DNA of 10,611 nucleotides from Zygnema cylindricum (GCA_037447655.1 JBBHKE010000541.1:312001-322611), one strand, 5' to 3'; positions 1 through 7,242 are shown, counted from the stretch's first letter. Notes: generated by a model from the letters alone, not told the origin. Program-made: numbers and translations.

Positions 1-1135
1 GGAATGGAGGGAAGTCTTGTATTCCTCCACACTGTCGTATCAGCTCCCCTATCCATGGAAACCGGTTTTGACTCCTCTTCCTCTCTCTCCTCAAAGTATG
101 TAGGAATATGAGGGGATCATGATATATCTTCCCCATCTTTTATCTCGCCTAGATTTGCAATCATGTTTTCACTAGTGTCCCTTCTGGGATGATCTAAGTT
201 TTCCTCACTCTCGGACTCAAAACTGATTCTGATTTTCTTAGTGTATTTGAAGGGATCAATAGACTTCCCTTCATTCATGACAACTAGATGCTTCACCAGA
301 ATGATATCTTTTTTAGCTAAGTTATAGGCTCTATATCCGTTGACATCCTCATCATATCCCACAAAATATCCCGGATTCCCTTTAGCATCTAGTTTCCAGT
401 TTTTCTTATGTGTGTCAAGACTGTAAACTTGACTACCGAACACTTTCAAGTGAGAGATATTTAGTTTCCTTCCAACCCATCTCTCATAAGGGGTCATCCC
501 TTTAATAGCTGTAGTGAGGACTCTATTCTTAATGTAGTTAGCACAGTTCATGGCTTCTCCCCAAAATCTTCTTCCTAATTTCTTATATGCCAGCATACTG
601 CATACACTATCTCCTAAAGTTTGGTTTAACCTCTCAGCTACCCCATTCTGTTCTAGATTATTTGGTACAATTTTTTGATGCTGAACTCCATCATCTCTCA
701 AATAATCCTCAAACTGGTTAGTGGTGTACTCTCCCCCATTATCACTCCTTATTCTCTTATTAGGGGTTTCGTGCAACTTCGCACTCCAGGCTTTGTATTC
801 TTTAAAGTATTTTTGTGTTTCAGACTTTGTTTTTAAGAAGTACACTCTGGAATATCTGGACTAATCATCAGTTATTGTCAGCATATACCTCTTCCCCCTA
901 AGCGAAGGTACTCTTGCTGGTCCCCAGATATCCGTGTGGACCAGATCTTGTACTTTCTCACCTCTATATGTGGCAGTTTTGGGAAAGGGAAGTCTGTGAG
1001 CCTTACCTTAGGCACAACCACTACAATCATCCATCATTTCATTATCCCTAAACTAAATGCCTTCTACTTCACCCAGCTTCTTCATTTCTCTAGTCAATCA
1101 AAATGCACATGTCCCAAACGTTTATGCTAGATCAT
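1..1135 (-). pseudogene. copia integrase (GAG-pre-integrase zinc region, DDE core, C-terminal linker), broken
   Basis: Integrase would insert the element cDNA into the host genome. The zinc-binding pairs are visible but in different frames: H-x4-H near 1109-1126 and C-x2-C (DCSGCA) near 1014-1028. The core follows: first catalytic Asp in HTDIWGPA (codon 930-932), second in RSDNGGEY, and the Glu in NGVAERLNQTL, with a typical copia patch from GRRFWGEAMN to NISHLKVFGS. The longest open stretch is 117-845. In-frame stops interrupt it: CTA (TAG) at 861-863 where the family has Tyr after a conserved DD; TTA (TAA) at 1008-1010; CTA (TAG) at 1053-1055; CTA (TAG) at 1127-1129 where Trp of the WH motif is expected; and TCA (TGA) at 117-119 in the linker. 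A frame change lies near 1085-1100. The linker stays open to the left edge of the window. The identification is firm; the gene is non-functional. Confidence 0.92.
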
Positions 1136-1171
1136 CAAGCTCGGGACACCACCATAGTAAGCACCCTTCTT

Positions 1172-1740
1172 TTAATTACTCAGGTTAAGCCTAAACATTC
1201 CTTTCGTACCCTTATGTGCTGTGAAGTAGACTTCATCTCCATACTTAGTTGTATATATTCCCTTTCTACTGAAGGTATCAAAATCCTTGTCATCTAACAC
1301 ATAACTAGACAGAAGATTCTTACTCAGCTGAGGAATGTCGAGCACATCTGAGAAGGTGAGAATAGAAGTCTTACCCTCCACTAAGACTTTCAGATCTACC
1401 GAGACCACTAGATCTGTGGTAACTACTCTCCTATCCCCATATTCTATTTCCACAATAGGGATCTTTCTTAGCTTAGTGAAGAGGTGCCTATCACAACACA
1501 TATGCATGGATGCACGTGAGTCGAAGATCCATCCCTCCTCTAGAGCTTCCCCAATGCTCCAAGTGCAATCTTTTGTTTGCGAGGGATCTCCTTCTCCTCT
1601 AGATTCTCGTCAAGAAGAAGCTCCCCATCTTCCTCCTTGGAAGATTCGTCCTCCTCGCTCTCTCCTTTCACTTGTGTGACCACAAGTGCTTTCTTCTTCC
1701 CTCAAGAGAACCCCCTCCACGATTTTTTTGAAGCCTCAGC
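1172..1740 (-). pseudogene. copia aspartic protease and upstream acidic linker, broken
   Basis: The protease would cleave the Gag-Pol polyprotein. The active-site region reads GWIFDSRASMHMCC, followed by the typical copia run through VLDIPQLSKNLLS to YFTAHKGTKGMFRLNLS, open from 1507 down to the TAA at 1172-1174. The catalytic triad should be Asp-Ser/Thr-Gly, but codon 1514-1516 encodes Arg (CGT), so the conserved Gly is lost. Upstream (about 1540-1725) a very acidic linker with the run GESEEDESSKEEDGELL is open in another frame. A TGA in it at about 1702-1704 sits where TGG (Trp) would fit. Frame changes are needed near 1545-1580 and near 1736-1745 to connect protease, linker and gag. The domain call is secure from motif, order and context. 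Confidence 0.87.
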
Positions 1741-1754
1741 TCCGATTGGTTGAT

Positions 1755-2700
1755 GCAATCAGCTATGAAGTTCCCCGGATTTATGCAGAAATGGCAAAGG
1801 CCCTTTGGAGTCCACTGTTCTCCAGATTGGTTCTTTTCCCTTTGATGCTGTTGTACGGCTTCTTTGGATCCTTCCTCTACCGGTCCGTTCCGGCAGCTAG
1901 AGCTTGAACGCTCTTTCCTCCTCTCCGGATCTTAATGTTGTTCTTCTACACAAGTATTATGCGGACCACGGTGTTCCACTTCCAAGCCCTATCATCCATT
2001 TCTTGCACTCGGTACACTATATTTTCATACTCCTCCAACAACTTCATGATGAGAGTGTTAACTTTCATCTTCATAGTGTCTGTCCGTCCGGCACTTTCCA
2101 TCTCCATGTACAGACAAGAGAGATCGCTGCAATAGTCCAACATCTTTCTTACTTTGAAAGTGTAACTCATCAGCCTTTGCTCAACCAGTTGGAGCTCCTG
2201 AATCGCTCCAATAGTTCAACATCTTTCTTGCTTTGAAAGTGTAACTCATCAGCCTTTGCTCAACTAGTTGGAGCTCCTGAATGGTGCCAGCTCTATAGAT
2301 CTCCACAGAGGTCATCCACAACTCCTCGGCCTTGAAGATGTGAAGGTGAGAGGTCGCCAAAGCTTGAGTGAGGTGCTTGAGAATGAAGTACCTAGCATTT
2401 ATGTTGGTGTACTCCAACATTTGAATGTCGTTTTCCTCAGTCTTCCTGCCACCGCTCCCAGTGCCGTGGCAATAGGAGTGAGAGGTGTCTCCTTTCCTTT
2501 CCCCTTTTGCGACACACTGCTGTCCCCATCATTTGTCTCCTCCGTTGGAGCAGATCATGCTGCAAAAAACCTCACTCCTCCAAACTTTGGTGGAGTTCAT
2601 TGAGACGGATGTTTCACTGGTCCACTAACAATACCCCTGTTTCGTTTCTCATAGAATGCCCTATCATCATAGCTTCTTGGTAAATTAAACCAGATCTGTT
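1755..2700 (-). pseudogene. copia Gag with CCHC zinc knuckle, broken
   Basis: Gag would form the virus-like particle and bind the RNA. Near its C-terminus a zinc knuckle is visible at 1755-1796, read as C-H-F-C-I-N-P-G-N-F-I-A-D-C. The spacing fits C-x2-C-x4-H-x4-C, but the His is Asn. The central part lies in two open stretches, 2181-2420 (QALATSHLHIFKAEELWMTS) and 1946-2170 (MKLLEEYENIVYRVQEMDD), in different frames because of a 79-bp tandem duplication between them. An N-terminal part in a third frame reads from about 2700 (WFNLPRSYDDRAFYEKRNRG) into a basic, Ser/Thr-rich stretch (VSQKGKGKETPLTPIATA). It contains two TGA codons, one at 2597-2599, where CGA would fit. I cannot place the original start codon; it may lie between 2700 and 2770. 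Confidence 0.78.
2131..2288. repeat. 79-bp tandem duplication inside copia gag
   Basis: The segment from 2131 is repeated from 2210 with an exact offset of 79 bp. Both copies share GTAACTCATCAGCCTTTGCT and the adjacent bases through GGAGCTCCTGAAT. I count three mismatches (2137, 2151, 2186) over the first 70 or so bases before the copies part near 2204/2283. Since 79 is not a multiple of three, the duplication shifts the gag frame, and the frames on either side (2420 and 2170 series) differ by just this shift. On the minus strand the peptide MSYTFK.RKML appears twice. Confidence 0.93.
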
Positions 2701-2849
2701 GAATAGGGGCACCCTAGAGATGGGCCCATATCTTGCAATTCCATGTCCCCCATTTGGACCAAAATTGAGCAAGCAAGCCTCTCAGTAGTTTTCAACTAAC
2801 CCACCTTCAACTAGAGCAACTTTCACCCAAGCAAACAATCAGATAATGT

Positions 2850-2869
2850 GACTGCACCCTTGTGCAGTC
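2850..2869. other. 8-bp hairpin in the putative R/U5 region
   Basis: GACTGCAC (2850-2857) and GTGCAGTC (2862-2869) are perfect reverse complements with a 4-nt loop. It would lie in the 5' leader of the copia transcript, downstream of the TATA box. It could be an RNA structure of the leader or a chance palindrome. Confidence 0.6.
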
Positions 2870-2951
2870 TGGACTCCCTTGTGTCCACAACAAGAAGAAT
2901 CACTAAAAACGCCCAACCAGGCGATTAGTTATGGAGTGGCAAAGATGCCAA

Positions 2952-2959
2952 TATTTATA
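2952..2959 (-). promoter_or_regulatory. TATA box of the putative copia 5' LTR
   Basis: The plus strand reads TATTTATA, so the minus strand has TATAAATA, a full plant-type TATA box. It sits about 250-350 bp upstream of the first gag-like codons in the right orientation, as expected for the U3/R boundary of an LTR. Transcription would start near 2920-2930 on the minus strand. This is inference from position and motif only. Confidence 0.5.
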
Positions 2960-3063
2960 CAAGCTTATTAGGAGAGAGGCTACAACCTCCTCAATCCACT
3001 AAGTCCTAAACCCTCTCAGAACTCCTATCTACTGAAGTACGGAACCAACCAGAAGACTGTACA

Positions 3064-3100
3064 GTACAGAAAGGTTCTACGGTCGATGTACTTTCTGTAC
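3064..3100. other. 10-bp inverted repeat in the putative U3
   Basis: GTACAGAAAG (3064-3073) and CTTTCTGTAC (3091-3100) are perfect reverse complements separated by 17 bp. It lies about 110 bp upstream of the TATA box in element orientation. Paired inverted motifs are common in LTR promoters, but no function can be assigned. Confidence 0.7.
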
Positions 3101-3183
3101 GGCATGTGTATGACAAGGCCATGGAGTGGACGCATGTCTCCTTTGGACTTATCCTCATGTTCTCCGCGATTTCCTCTTCTCAA

Positions 3184-3200
3184 TGACGTCGTGCCACGTG
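3184..3200. promoter_or_regulatory. paired ACGT-core motifs (TGACGTC and CACGTG G-box)
   Basis: TGACGTC (3184-3190) and the palindromic G-box CACGTG (3195-3200, in GCCACGTGTC) lie within 17 bp. Both are classic binding cores of plant bZIP factors, and the second resembles an abscisic-acid response element. In the copia reading they would fall in U3, about 230-250 bp upstream of the TATA box. Motif evidence only; activity is unknown. Confidence 0.4.
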
Positions 3201-3444
3201 TCGCCAAGTCATGTCACGACCGAAAACCGCCAAGGCGGCAATTCCGTGGTCTCGGGGATGGTGCGGGCCGTCGGATCAAACCGGCTTTAAATGACAGCCG
3301 TTCAAAAGCAAATGTCTGGTACATTTGTTTCGTGCGCACTAAAACTCCAACTAGCTTTTATGTATTCTATTTGTAATTCCGTTAATGGGATTAGTCGCCT
3401 ATCTATTGTTTAAATGGTTATTAAACCTTATGTATCCTAACGGA

Positions 3445-3735
3445 CTACTACGATAGACTGGTAAGGGTTGACGGCTACGCCTCGCCCTACCGGTCGGAGG
3501 TTTGAGTCCTACCGAACTCACCCTTTTTGGTTGAGAGTGACTAAGGTCACTCTTAAGCCCTGCCTATGGAGCTAAGGCAGCCATGGCTCTACCGCCCTCT
3601 CTCGCCTTTAGTGATTACAACAAGTATAGGGGCTAGAGAAAGAAGGTGGAGGCAGGCTGCCTGTGATTTGTTTTTCCATTTTTATTTTAATTAAGATCTA
3701 GAAAATACCTCCCCTAAATCTAGTGATTTCAACAT
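3445..3735 (+). repeat. possible tRNA-related SINE-like patch with foldback body
   Basis: An 11-bp match to an RNA polymerase III B box, GGTTTGAGTCC (consensus GGTTCGANNCC), lies at 3499-3509. A weak A-box-like TAGACTGGTAAGG lies at 3454-3466, a tRNA-like spacing. No 7-bp acceptor stem can be formed, so this is not a tRNA gene. An 8-bp hairpin (AGAGTGAC 3534-3541, GTCACTCT 3546-3553, 4-nt loop) follows, then the 88-bp foldback and a T-rich tail. This order recalls plant SINEs, but the second foldback copy at 7025 lacks the tRNA-like head, so the two parts may be unrelated. Confidence 0.35.
3575..3662. repeat. 88-bp foldback repeat, copy 1
   Basis: AGGCAGCC at the left end and GGCTGCCT at the right end are perfect reverse complements. 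Inside, 3587-3593 pairs with 3645-3651, 3598-3602 with 3635-3639, and 3604-3610 with 3627-3633 (some G-T pairs), leaving a loop of about 16 nt. It is therefore a long imperfect hairpin. A second copy of equal length lies at 7025-7112, 68 of 88 positions identical without gaps by my count. Similarity continues about 40 bp to the right of both copies (T-rich stretch ending CTAGAAAATAC). Confidence 0.85.
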
Positions 3736-4700
3736 GTTCGTCTTCACCTGCAATTCGGGCAATTCAGACAGAAATGGACCACCTCACTGGTCACAGGGTC
3801 GTATTGGTGGCAACAGCGTGGTGCAGACGTGCCCTTCGTGTGACCAAGTGAAAGTTGCCTTTGACAGAAAGGGTGGAAGGGAACTTCACTCCCTCCCCAT
3901 CCGGGGGATTTTTTACAGATGGTCACTAGATCTGTTGGGACCACTTCTAACCTGTCGGAGGGGAAATTGTTTTTTTCTGGTAATGATTGAACACTTCTCC
4001 AAATGGATAGAATTGGTGGTTTTGCCCCAAAAGGAGTTCAAAGCAATCACGGACGCATTCTTGCAGAGAGTACTGTCCCAATTTGGAGCACAGGCCGAAG
4101 TTCTAACGGATTAGGGGTCCGAATTTGCCAGAGAATTTTCCAACCTTTTGGAGAAGTGCCTCATTCACCACCAGTTGATTAGCCGAGACCACCCCCAAGC
4201 CGACGACCTGGCCTAGAGGTGCGTACAGACACTGAAGTGGTCACTACAGAAATATGAACTAGAAGAGGATTTGGGGGAATGGGACACACGCGTGCCTTCG
4301 ATTTCCATAAGATACAAGTTCAGTAGGCATGCATCCCTCCACTCCTATAACCCTTAATTCATTCTTTTCGACCGACATCCAACCTACCTAGAGCTTCATC
4401 GGCTCAGGCGGTTGTGCTTCCGGAGATGGACAACTGGGGAATTGTAGAGAAACTGATTGCCGATAGGGCCAATGTATTTGACCGGGAAATGCCTCTGGCT
4501 TTAGGCAATTTACACGCTGCTTAGCACAAGGATCATCTTTGGTATTCCCAACACCGGAGCGACAATTATGTCCCTCGGCAACGGCGATTCGTGCCGGGGA
4601 TTTTGTGTATCGCATGCAAAAAAGAAGGATACTTTGGACATTTCGGCCGGACGAGTGATTCTGAAAGTTGTTGAGGTCTCAAACAAAGGGGATCTTACCT
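3735..4700 (+). pseudogene. Ty3/gypsy integrase, broken at catalytic residues
   Basis: Integrase inserts the element cDNA. The N-terminal zinc region is scrambled: an H-x3-H trace (near 3776-3800) and a YWW trace (near 3806) are in other frames than QTCPSCDQVKVAFDRKGG. The core gives WSLDLLGPL (first Asp), VMIEHFSKWIELVVLP, then EVLTD (second Asp, codon 4109-4111) followed at once by TAG at 4112-4114, where Gln is usual. After a C-terminal-typical HPQADDLA, a TAG at 4214-4216 stands where the catalytic Glu is expected before RCVQTLK; the spacing is 34 codons. Another stop (TAA 4355-4357) replaces the Tyr expected in NP-Y-FILF.RHP. The C-terminal part continues across frames to about 4700 (MPLALGNLHAA, then RFVPG). 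It cannot make an active enzyme. Confidence 0.9.
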
Positions 4701-4980
4701 AGGAAGGGAAGGATGGCCGCAAAATTAAAGAAAATCAGATCAATGTGGCCCCTTGCCATCTGCGAGGGTTAGAGGATGAACCCACTTTCCACCTCACTTA
4801 CTTTGCAAACCCTCCAGCCTGTTCCTCTGCCTGCCATGTGTCCTTCGTACCCAACCTCCTGTTGGTGTGTGAACGCTCTCACCAGGGTGGCATGATTTGT
4901 GCCTAGCGCTGAATTGGGAGCCCCGCTCTAAACCTGCAAATCCGTGGTTTCTTGGGGACAACGAATTTGGCGGCTAATTT
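4620..4980 (+). pseudogene. gypsy integrase C-terminal extension with PHD-finger-like half, broken
   Basis: After the integrase core the frame reads TLDISAGRVILKVVEV, then GRKIKENQINVAPCHLRGLE with a TAG at about 4699-4701. Downstream comes a cysteine-rich patch: C-x3-C (4820-4834), Cys at 4868-4870, a Ser (4877-4879) where the fourth Cys of a PHD finger would be, then after a 1-nt frame slip at 4888 WHDLC (Cys 4900-4902). The C-x2-[C>S]-x4-H-x2-C spacing matches the first part of a PHD finger. The closing C-x2-C pair is not seen. The last coding trace reads WEPRSKPANPWFLGDNEF and ends at TAA near 4976. I know such PHD-like tails from some plant and algal gypsy elements from memory. Its role, perhaps chromatin targeting, is inference. 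Confidence 0.68.
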
Positions 4981-5007
4981 TTCTCATCCTCTTAGCCAAG
5001 CGGGACT

Positions 5008-5020
5008 AAGAGGGGGGGGG
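5008..5020 (+). other. polypurine tract candidate 1, start of gypsy 3' LTR
   Basis: AAGAGGGGGGGGG lies about 30 bp after the end of the pol trace, where the plus-strand primer of an LTR element belongs. A TG follows at 5024. The same G-run precedes unit 2 (6569-6576) and unit 3 (8437-8443). A second purine tract lies 70 bp further on, so which one served as primer is open. Confidence 0.5.
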
Positions 5021-5091
5021 ATCTGTGGGCGGAGTACGGGATACTTTTTCTTTTCACTCAATTTCTCATCATCACCTATGCATTTTATTTC

Positions 5092-5122
5092 GGGGGGAAG
5101 GAACAGAGAAGGGAATTGTCAC
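5092..5122 (+). other. polypurine tract candidate 2 followed by TGTCAC
   Basis: A purine run (5092-5115, GGGGGGAAGGAACAGAGAAG at its core) is followed by TGTCAC at 5117-5122. TGTCAC is a common start of plant gypsy LTRs. The run and the TGTCAC recur at 6635-6667 in unit 2 and, slightly changed, at 8499-8533 in unit 3. If this is the real LTR start, each array unit would be an LTR plus about 95 bp of internal tail. Confidence 0.45.
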
Positions 5123-5161
5123 AAATCCGGGGGAGCATCAGCATTTGGGGGTGGAATGCAA

Positions 5162-5374
5162 GTTTCTTATGATTACCTCCTTGGACCTCTTACCCAATTC
5201 TCATGGTTCCCATGCACGTTCGACAAAAATGCATGTTTTTTATGCAAACATCCTTGGACCCCTTACCCAAGCCTCACAGTTCCCAGGCACGCTCGACAAG
5301 AATGGAGGTTTCTTATGCACACATCCTCGGACCCCGTTATCCATACCTCACGGTTCCCAGGCTCGCTGGACAAT
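5162..5374 (+). repeat. 73-bp tandem repeat, about 2.9 copies, in unit 1
   Basis: The landmark TTATG occurs at 5167, 5240 and 5313, exactly 73 bp apart. Each copy continues with a TCCTTGGACC-like block, a TTACCCAA-like block, a GGTTCCCA-like block and CACGCTCGACAAG. The third copy ends at about 5374 before TGTCAAGCTCG. The overlapping plus-strand open frames at 4952-5474 are by-products of this repetition (73 is not a multiple of three). Confidence 0.9.
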
Positions 5375-6705
5375 TGTCAAGCTCGTGTGCATCTTCGGCA
5401 CATTTGCACTTCAAGTGTTCCGGAGCCACATCCCACCTTGTACGGAATCTAGCGTAGGGAGAAGGGGAGGATAACTAGCCAGATCAGATATTTGTATTTT
5501 CACCTTGGAGCACTACGCACTTTAGTTCACCTTAAGCGGAGGTCAAACGACGGAGTTAGTCCGATGCAAAGGTGTCGGCTCCATTACATGGCATCCGTTC
5601 TATGTAGCTCTAGCAGTGGGGTACATTGTGGAACGGCACGCAACCTTTGGCATTTTCCTATAGATCTTGATGTTAGCTGTCAGTAGGATTTTAGTTCGGG
5701 CCCAACGCACGGGTAGAGCATTTATAACGTAGGGTCAATGTTAGGCGTTTCACGTCAATTCAGAACTTTGTTGCCTACTAGTGTACAATAGGAGGACCTT
5801 ACGCTGCCAATCCAACCGGCGGAGCCAGTCGTCCAACTTTTGGCCTTGTGTGTAGAACAGTTTGTTTTGTCTTATATCATTATGATAACAATTGCAGACC
5901 GCTGATTGGCTTTTGGCATTGCTTTGACTTTGGCACCTGCAATAGGACAAACTTTGCTGGTATAAGGCACTTGGGGTCAAAGAAGACAGGTTGCTTTTTT
6001 AGTACTGTCTCATGAGAAAACTCCCAGAGAATTAAATCAATCTTTTTGTTGTAGAACTGTTGCATTGTGTTGTGGACTCTATTGCCATCTTTGTTTTGGA
6101 TTGTCTTTTGGGGAGACTGTAGCTCGGGAGGGTAGTTGGCACTATCCTCTCTTTTGGGCGGTTTGGACTTTCGCTATTTGAAACTTAGAAGAGTCTTGTC
6201 GGATCCGTACGGCGAAACCGAGGGGTCAGGGAGACTTATATTTGTCTTCGCGGCCATTGGAAGAGTTTCTTCTTCTGAAGTTTGGTCATCTTTGTACTCT
6301 GAGTATGTGAGCTCGCTTCACCATTTTCATTCATTTTCATTTATTTCCATTCTCTTGGGCAAGGTGATATTGTTTAATCTGAAAAAGGCAATATTTTTTA
6401 TTTCTATATTTATGCGTGGGAGTTATTTGCACATTCTTTTGGTCGTCTTTGATTTTTTTTCCGGATTTCTTGTCGGCCGCATCAAACGACTCGCATTTCC
6501 TTTCAATTCTTTGGAGAGTGGTCGGGGGTGTAGCATTTAGCTGGCTTTCGGTGGATAAGCATTAATCTGGGGGGGGAGTACGGGATAATTTTTCATTTTC
6601 ACTCAATTCCTCATCATCACCTATGCATTATCCCAGGGGGGGAAGGAACAGAGAAGGGCATTGTCACAAATCCAGGGAGCATCAACATTTGGGGGTAGAA
6701 TGCAG

Positions 6706-6840
6706 GTTTCTTATGCACACCTCCTCGGACCTCTTACCCTAACCTCACGGTTCACAGGCACGTTCGATAGGAATGAAGGTTTTTTATGCACACATCATTG
6801 GACCCCTTACCCAAACCTCACGGTTCCCATGCACGCTCAA
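6706..6840 (+). repeat. 73-bp tandem repeat, about 1.9 copies, in unit 2
   Basis: TTATG landmarks lie at 6711 and 6784, again 73 bp apart, with the same internal blocks as in unit 1. The second copy is cut at about 6840 (GCACGCTCAA) by the inserted stretch. The third copy present in unit 1 is absent. Confidence 0.88.
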
Positions 6841-7242
6841 TAGTACATCTGAAAACACCTATCAAACCCTATATATTTCAGCACTGATCCTAGACTATAG
6901 GATAATGCTATCGGATATCGCTGACTTGACGGCAGGCAGGTACCAAAATCAAATCTTGGGCATGTCAAATATATTTTTGTAAATCTACCAAAATCTATCG
7001 CGTCTCTCTATCCGTAGACAGCATAGGCAGCCATGGCTCTAGCTCCCTCTCTAACCTTTAGTGACTGGGACAAGTGTGGAAGCTGAAGAGAGAAGTTATA
7101 GACAGACTGCCTAACTTCTTTTCTGCATTTCATTTTAGAACTAGAAAATACTAAAAGAACCATTAATTTCTACAATCCTTTTATTTTCTAATCACTCTTT
7201 AATTTAAGACCACACTTATCTCTACAAAAAATTAGCTTAGGG
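6841..7242. mobile_element. about 0.4-kb insertion in unit 2 carrying the foldback
   Basis: Unit 1 has no counterpart for this AT-rich segment. It carries the second 88-bp foldback (7025-7112) and a T-rich right flank like that of the first foldback. I see no clear terminal inverted repeats at its ends and no target-site duplication. The remainder of one 73-bp repeat and the whole next copy (78 bp in unit 1) are missing at the site, so the event was an insertion with deletion, or an insertion followed by loss. The plus-strand frame at 6773-6982 crosses the junction and is not a gene. Confidence 0.65.
7025..7112. repeat. 88-bp foldback repeat, copy 2
   Basis: AGGCAGCC (7025-7032) faces GACTGCCT (7105-7112), one mismatch from a perfect inverted repeat. 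Inside, 7037-7044 pairs with 7094-7101 (one mismatch) and 7047-7052 pairs perfectly with 7087-7092. It has the same length as copy 1 at 3575-3662. The left 40 bases differ at only 4 positions, the right 48 at 16. The right flank also matches copy 1. Confidence 0.85.

Larger units (their letters stand above)
1..3350 (-). mobile_element. Ty1/copia LTR retrotransposon, 5' half, decayed (copy 1)
   Basis: Reading from right to left on the minus strand, the order is probable 5' LTR, gag with a zinc knuckle, aspartic protease, GAG-pre-integrase zinc region, integrase core and the start of the integrase-RT linker. Protease and integrase upstream of RT is the Ty1/copia order. RT, RNase H and the 3' LTR would lie left of position 1 and are not in the window. 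The reading frame changes several times and carries many in-frame stops, so the copy is dead. The outer LTR edge is not resolved; CA dinucleotides that could mirror a TG start lie around 3325-3355. The second copia piece at the right of the window is a related but separate copy. Confidence 0.9.
2780..3350 (-). repeat. probable 5' LTR and leader of copia copy 1
   Basis: This stretch lies just upstream of gag in element orientation and has no coding signal I trust. It holds a minus-strand TATA box (2952-2959), an 8-bp hairpin downstream of it (2850-2869), and a longer inverted repeat and ACGT-core motifs upstream in what would be U3. No second LTR copy is present to fix the edges, and I could not find a clear primer binding site of the usual initiator-Met type (TGGTATCAGAGC). 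The boundaries are guesses based on the TATA position and the gag start. The plus-strand open frame at 3086-3376 and the minus one at 3025-3207 look like chance. Confidence 0.5.
5021..6564 (+). repeat. tandem unit 1 (1544 bp), probable gypsy LTR
   Basis: The unit starts with ATCTG and a G-run, then AGTACGGGATA, and ends in GATAAGCATTA just before the same ATCTG at 6565. The offset to unit 2 is 1544 bp at the first TG (5024 versus 6568) and at the 73-bp repeats. It contains three 73-bp subrepeats. From TGTCAAGCTCG (5375) to its end it matches unit 2 without net length change (1193 bp in each). No coding frame is kept between the units, so the open frames inside (for example 6136-6540 plus) are not genes. 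A weak TATA-like TTTGTATTTT lies at 5491-5500, where unit 2 has TTTATATTTT. Confidence 0.75.

Noticed and set aside
3086-3376. 96-codon plus-strand open frame and a 60-codon minus frame
   Set aside because: They lie in the putative U3 of the copia LTR, show no recognisable motif and have no conserved partner.
3454-3527. A tRNA gene
   Set aside because: The T-arm-like part has a mismatched stem and no upstream partner (GAGTTCG) exists for the CGAACTC acceptor side.
3734-4114. An intact host gene starting at ATG 3734
   Set aside because: The frame is a gypsy integrase fragment whose N-terminal 35 or so codons are in the wrong frame relative to the zinc-region trace; the ATG is fortuitous.
5162-5374. 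A CRISPR array
   Set aside because: The 73-bp repeats are contiguous without spacers, the context is a eukaryotic retroelement and there are no cas genes.
4952-5474. Overlapping plus-strand frames of 84-166 codons over the 73-bp repeats
   Set aside because: They are three frames of one tandem repeat, and the upstream end runs out of the broken gypsy pol region; no conserved protein.
6136-6540. 134-codon plus-strand open frame with hydrophobic stretches in unit 1
   Set aside because: The homologous part of unit 2 (8158-8406) keeps DNA similarity but not the frame or length, so it is LTR sequence without coding constraint.
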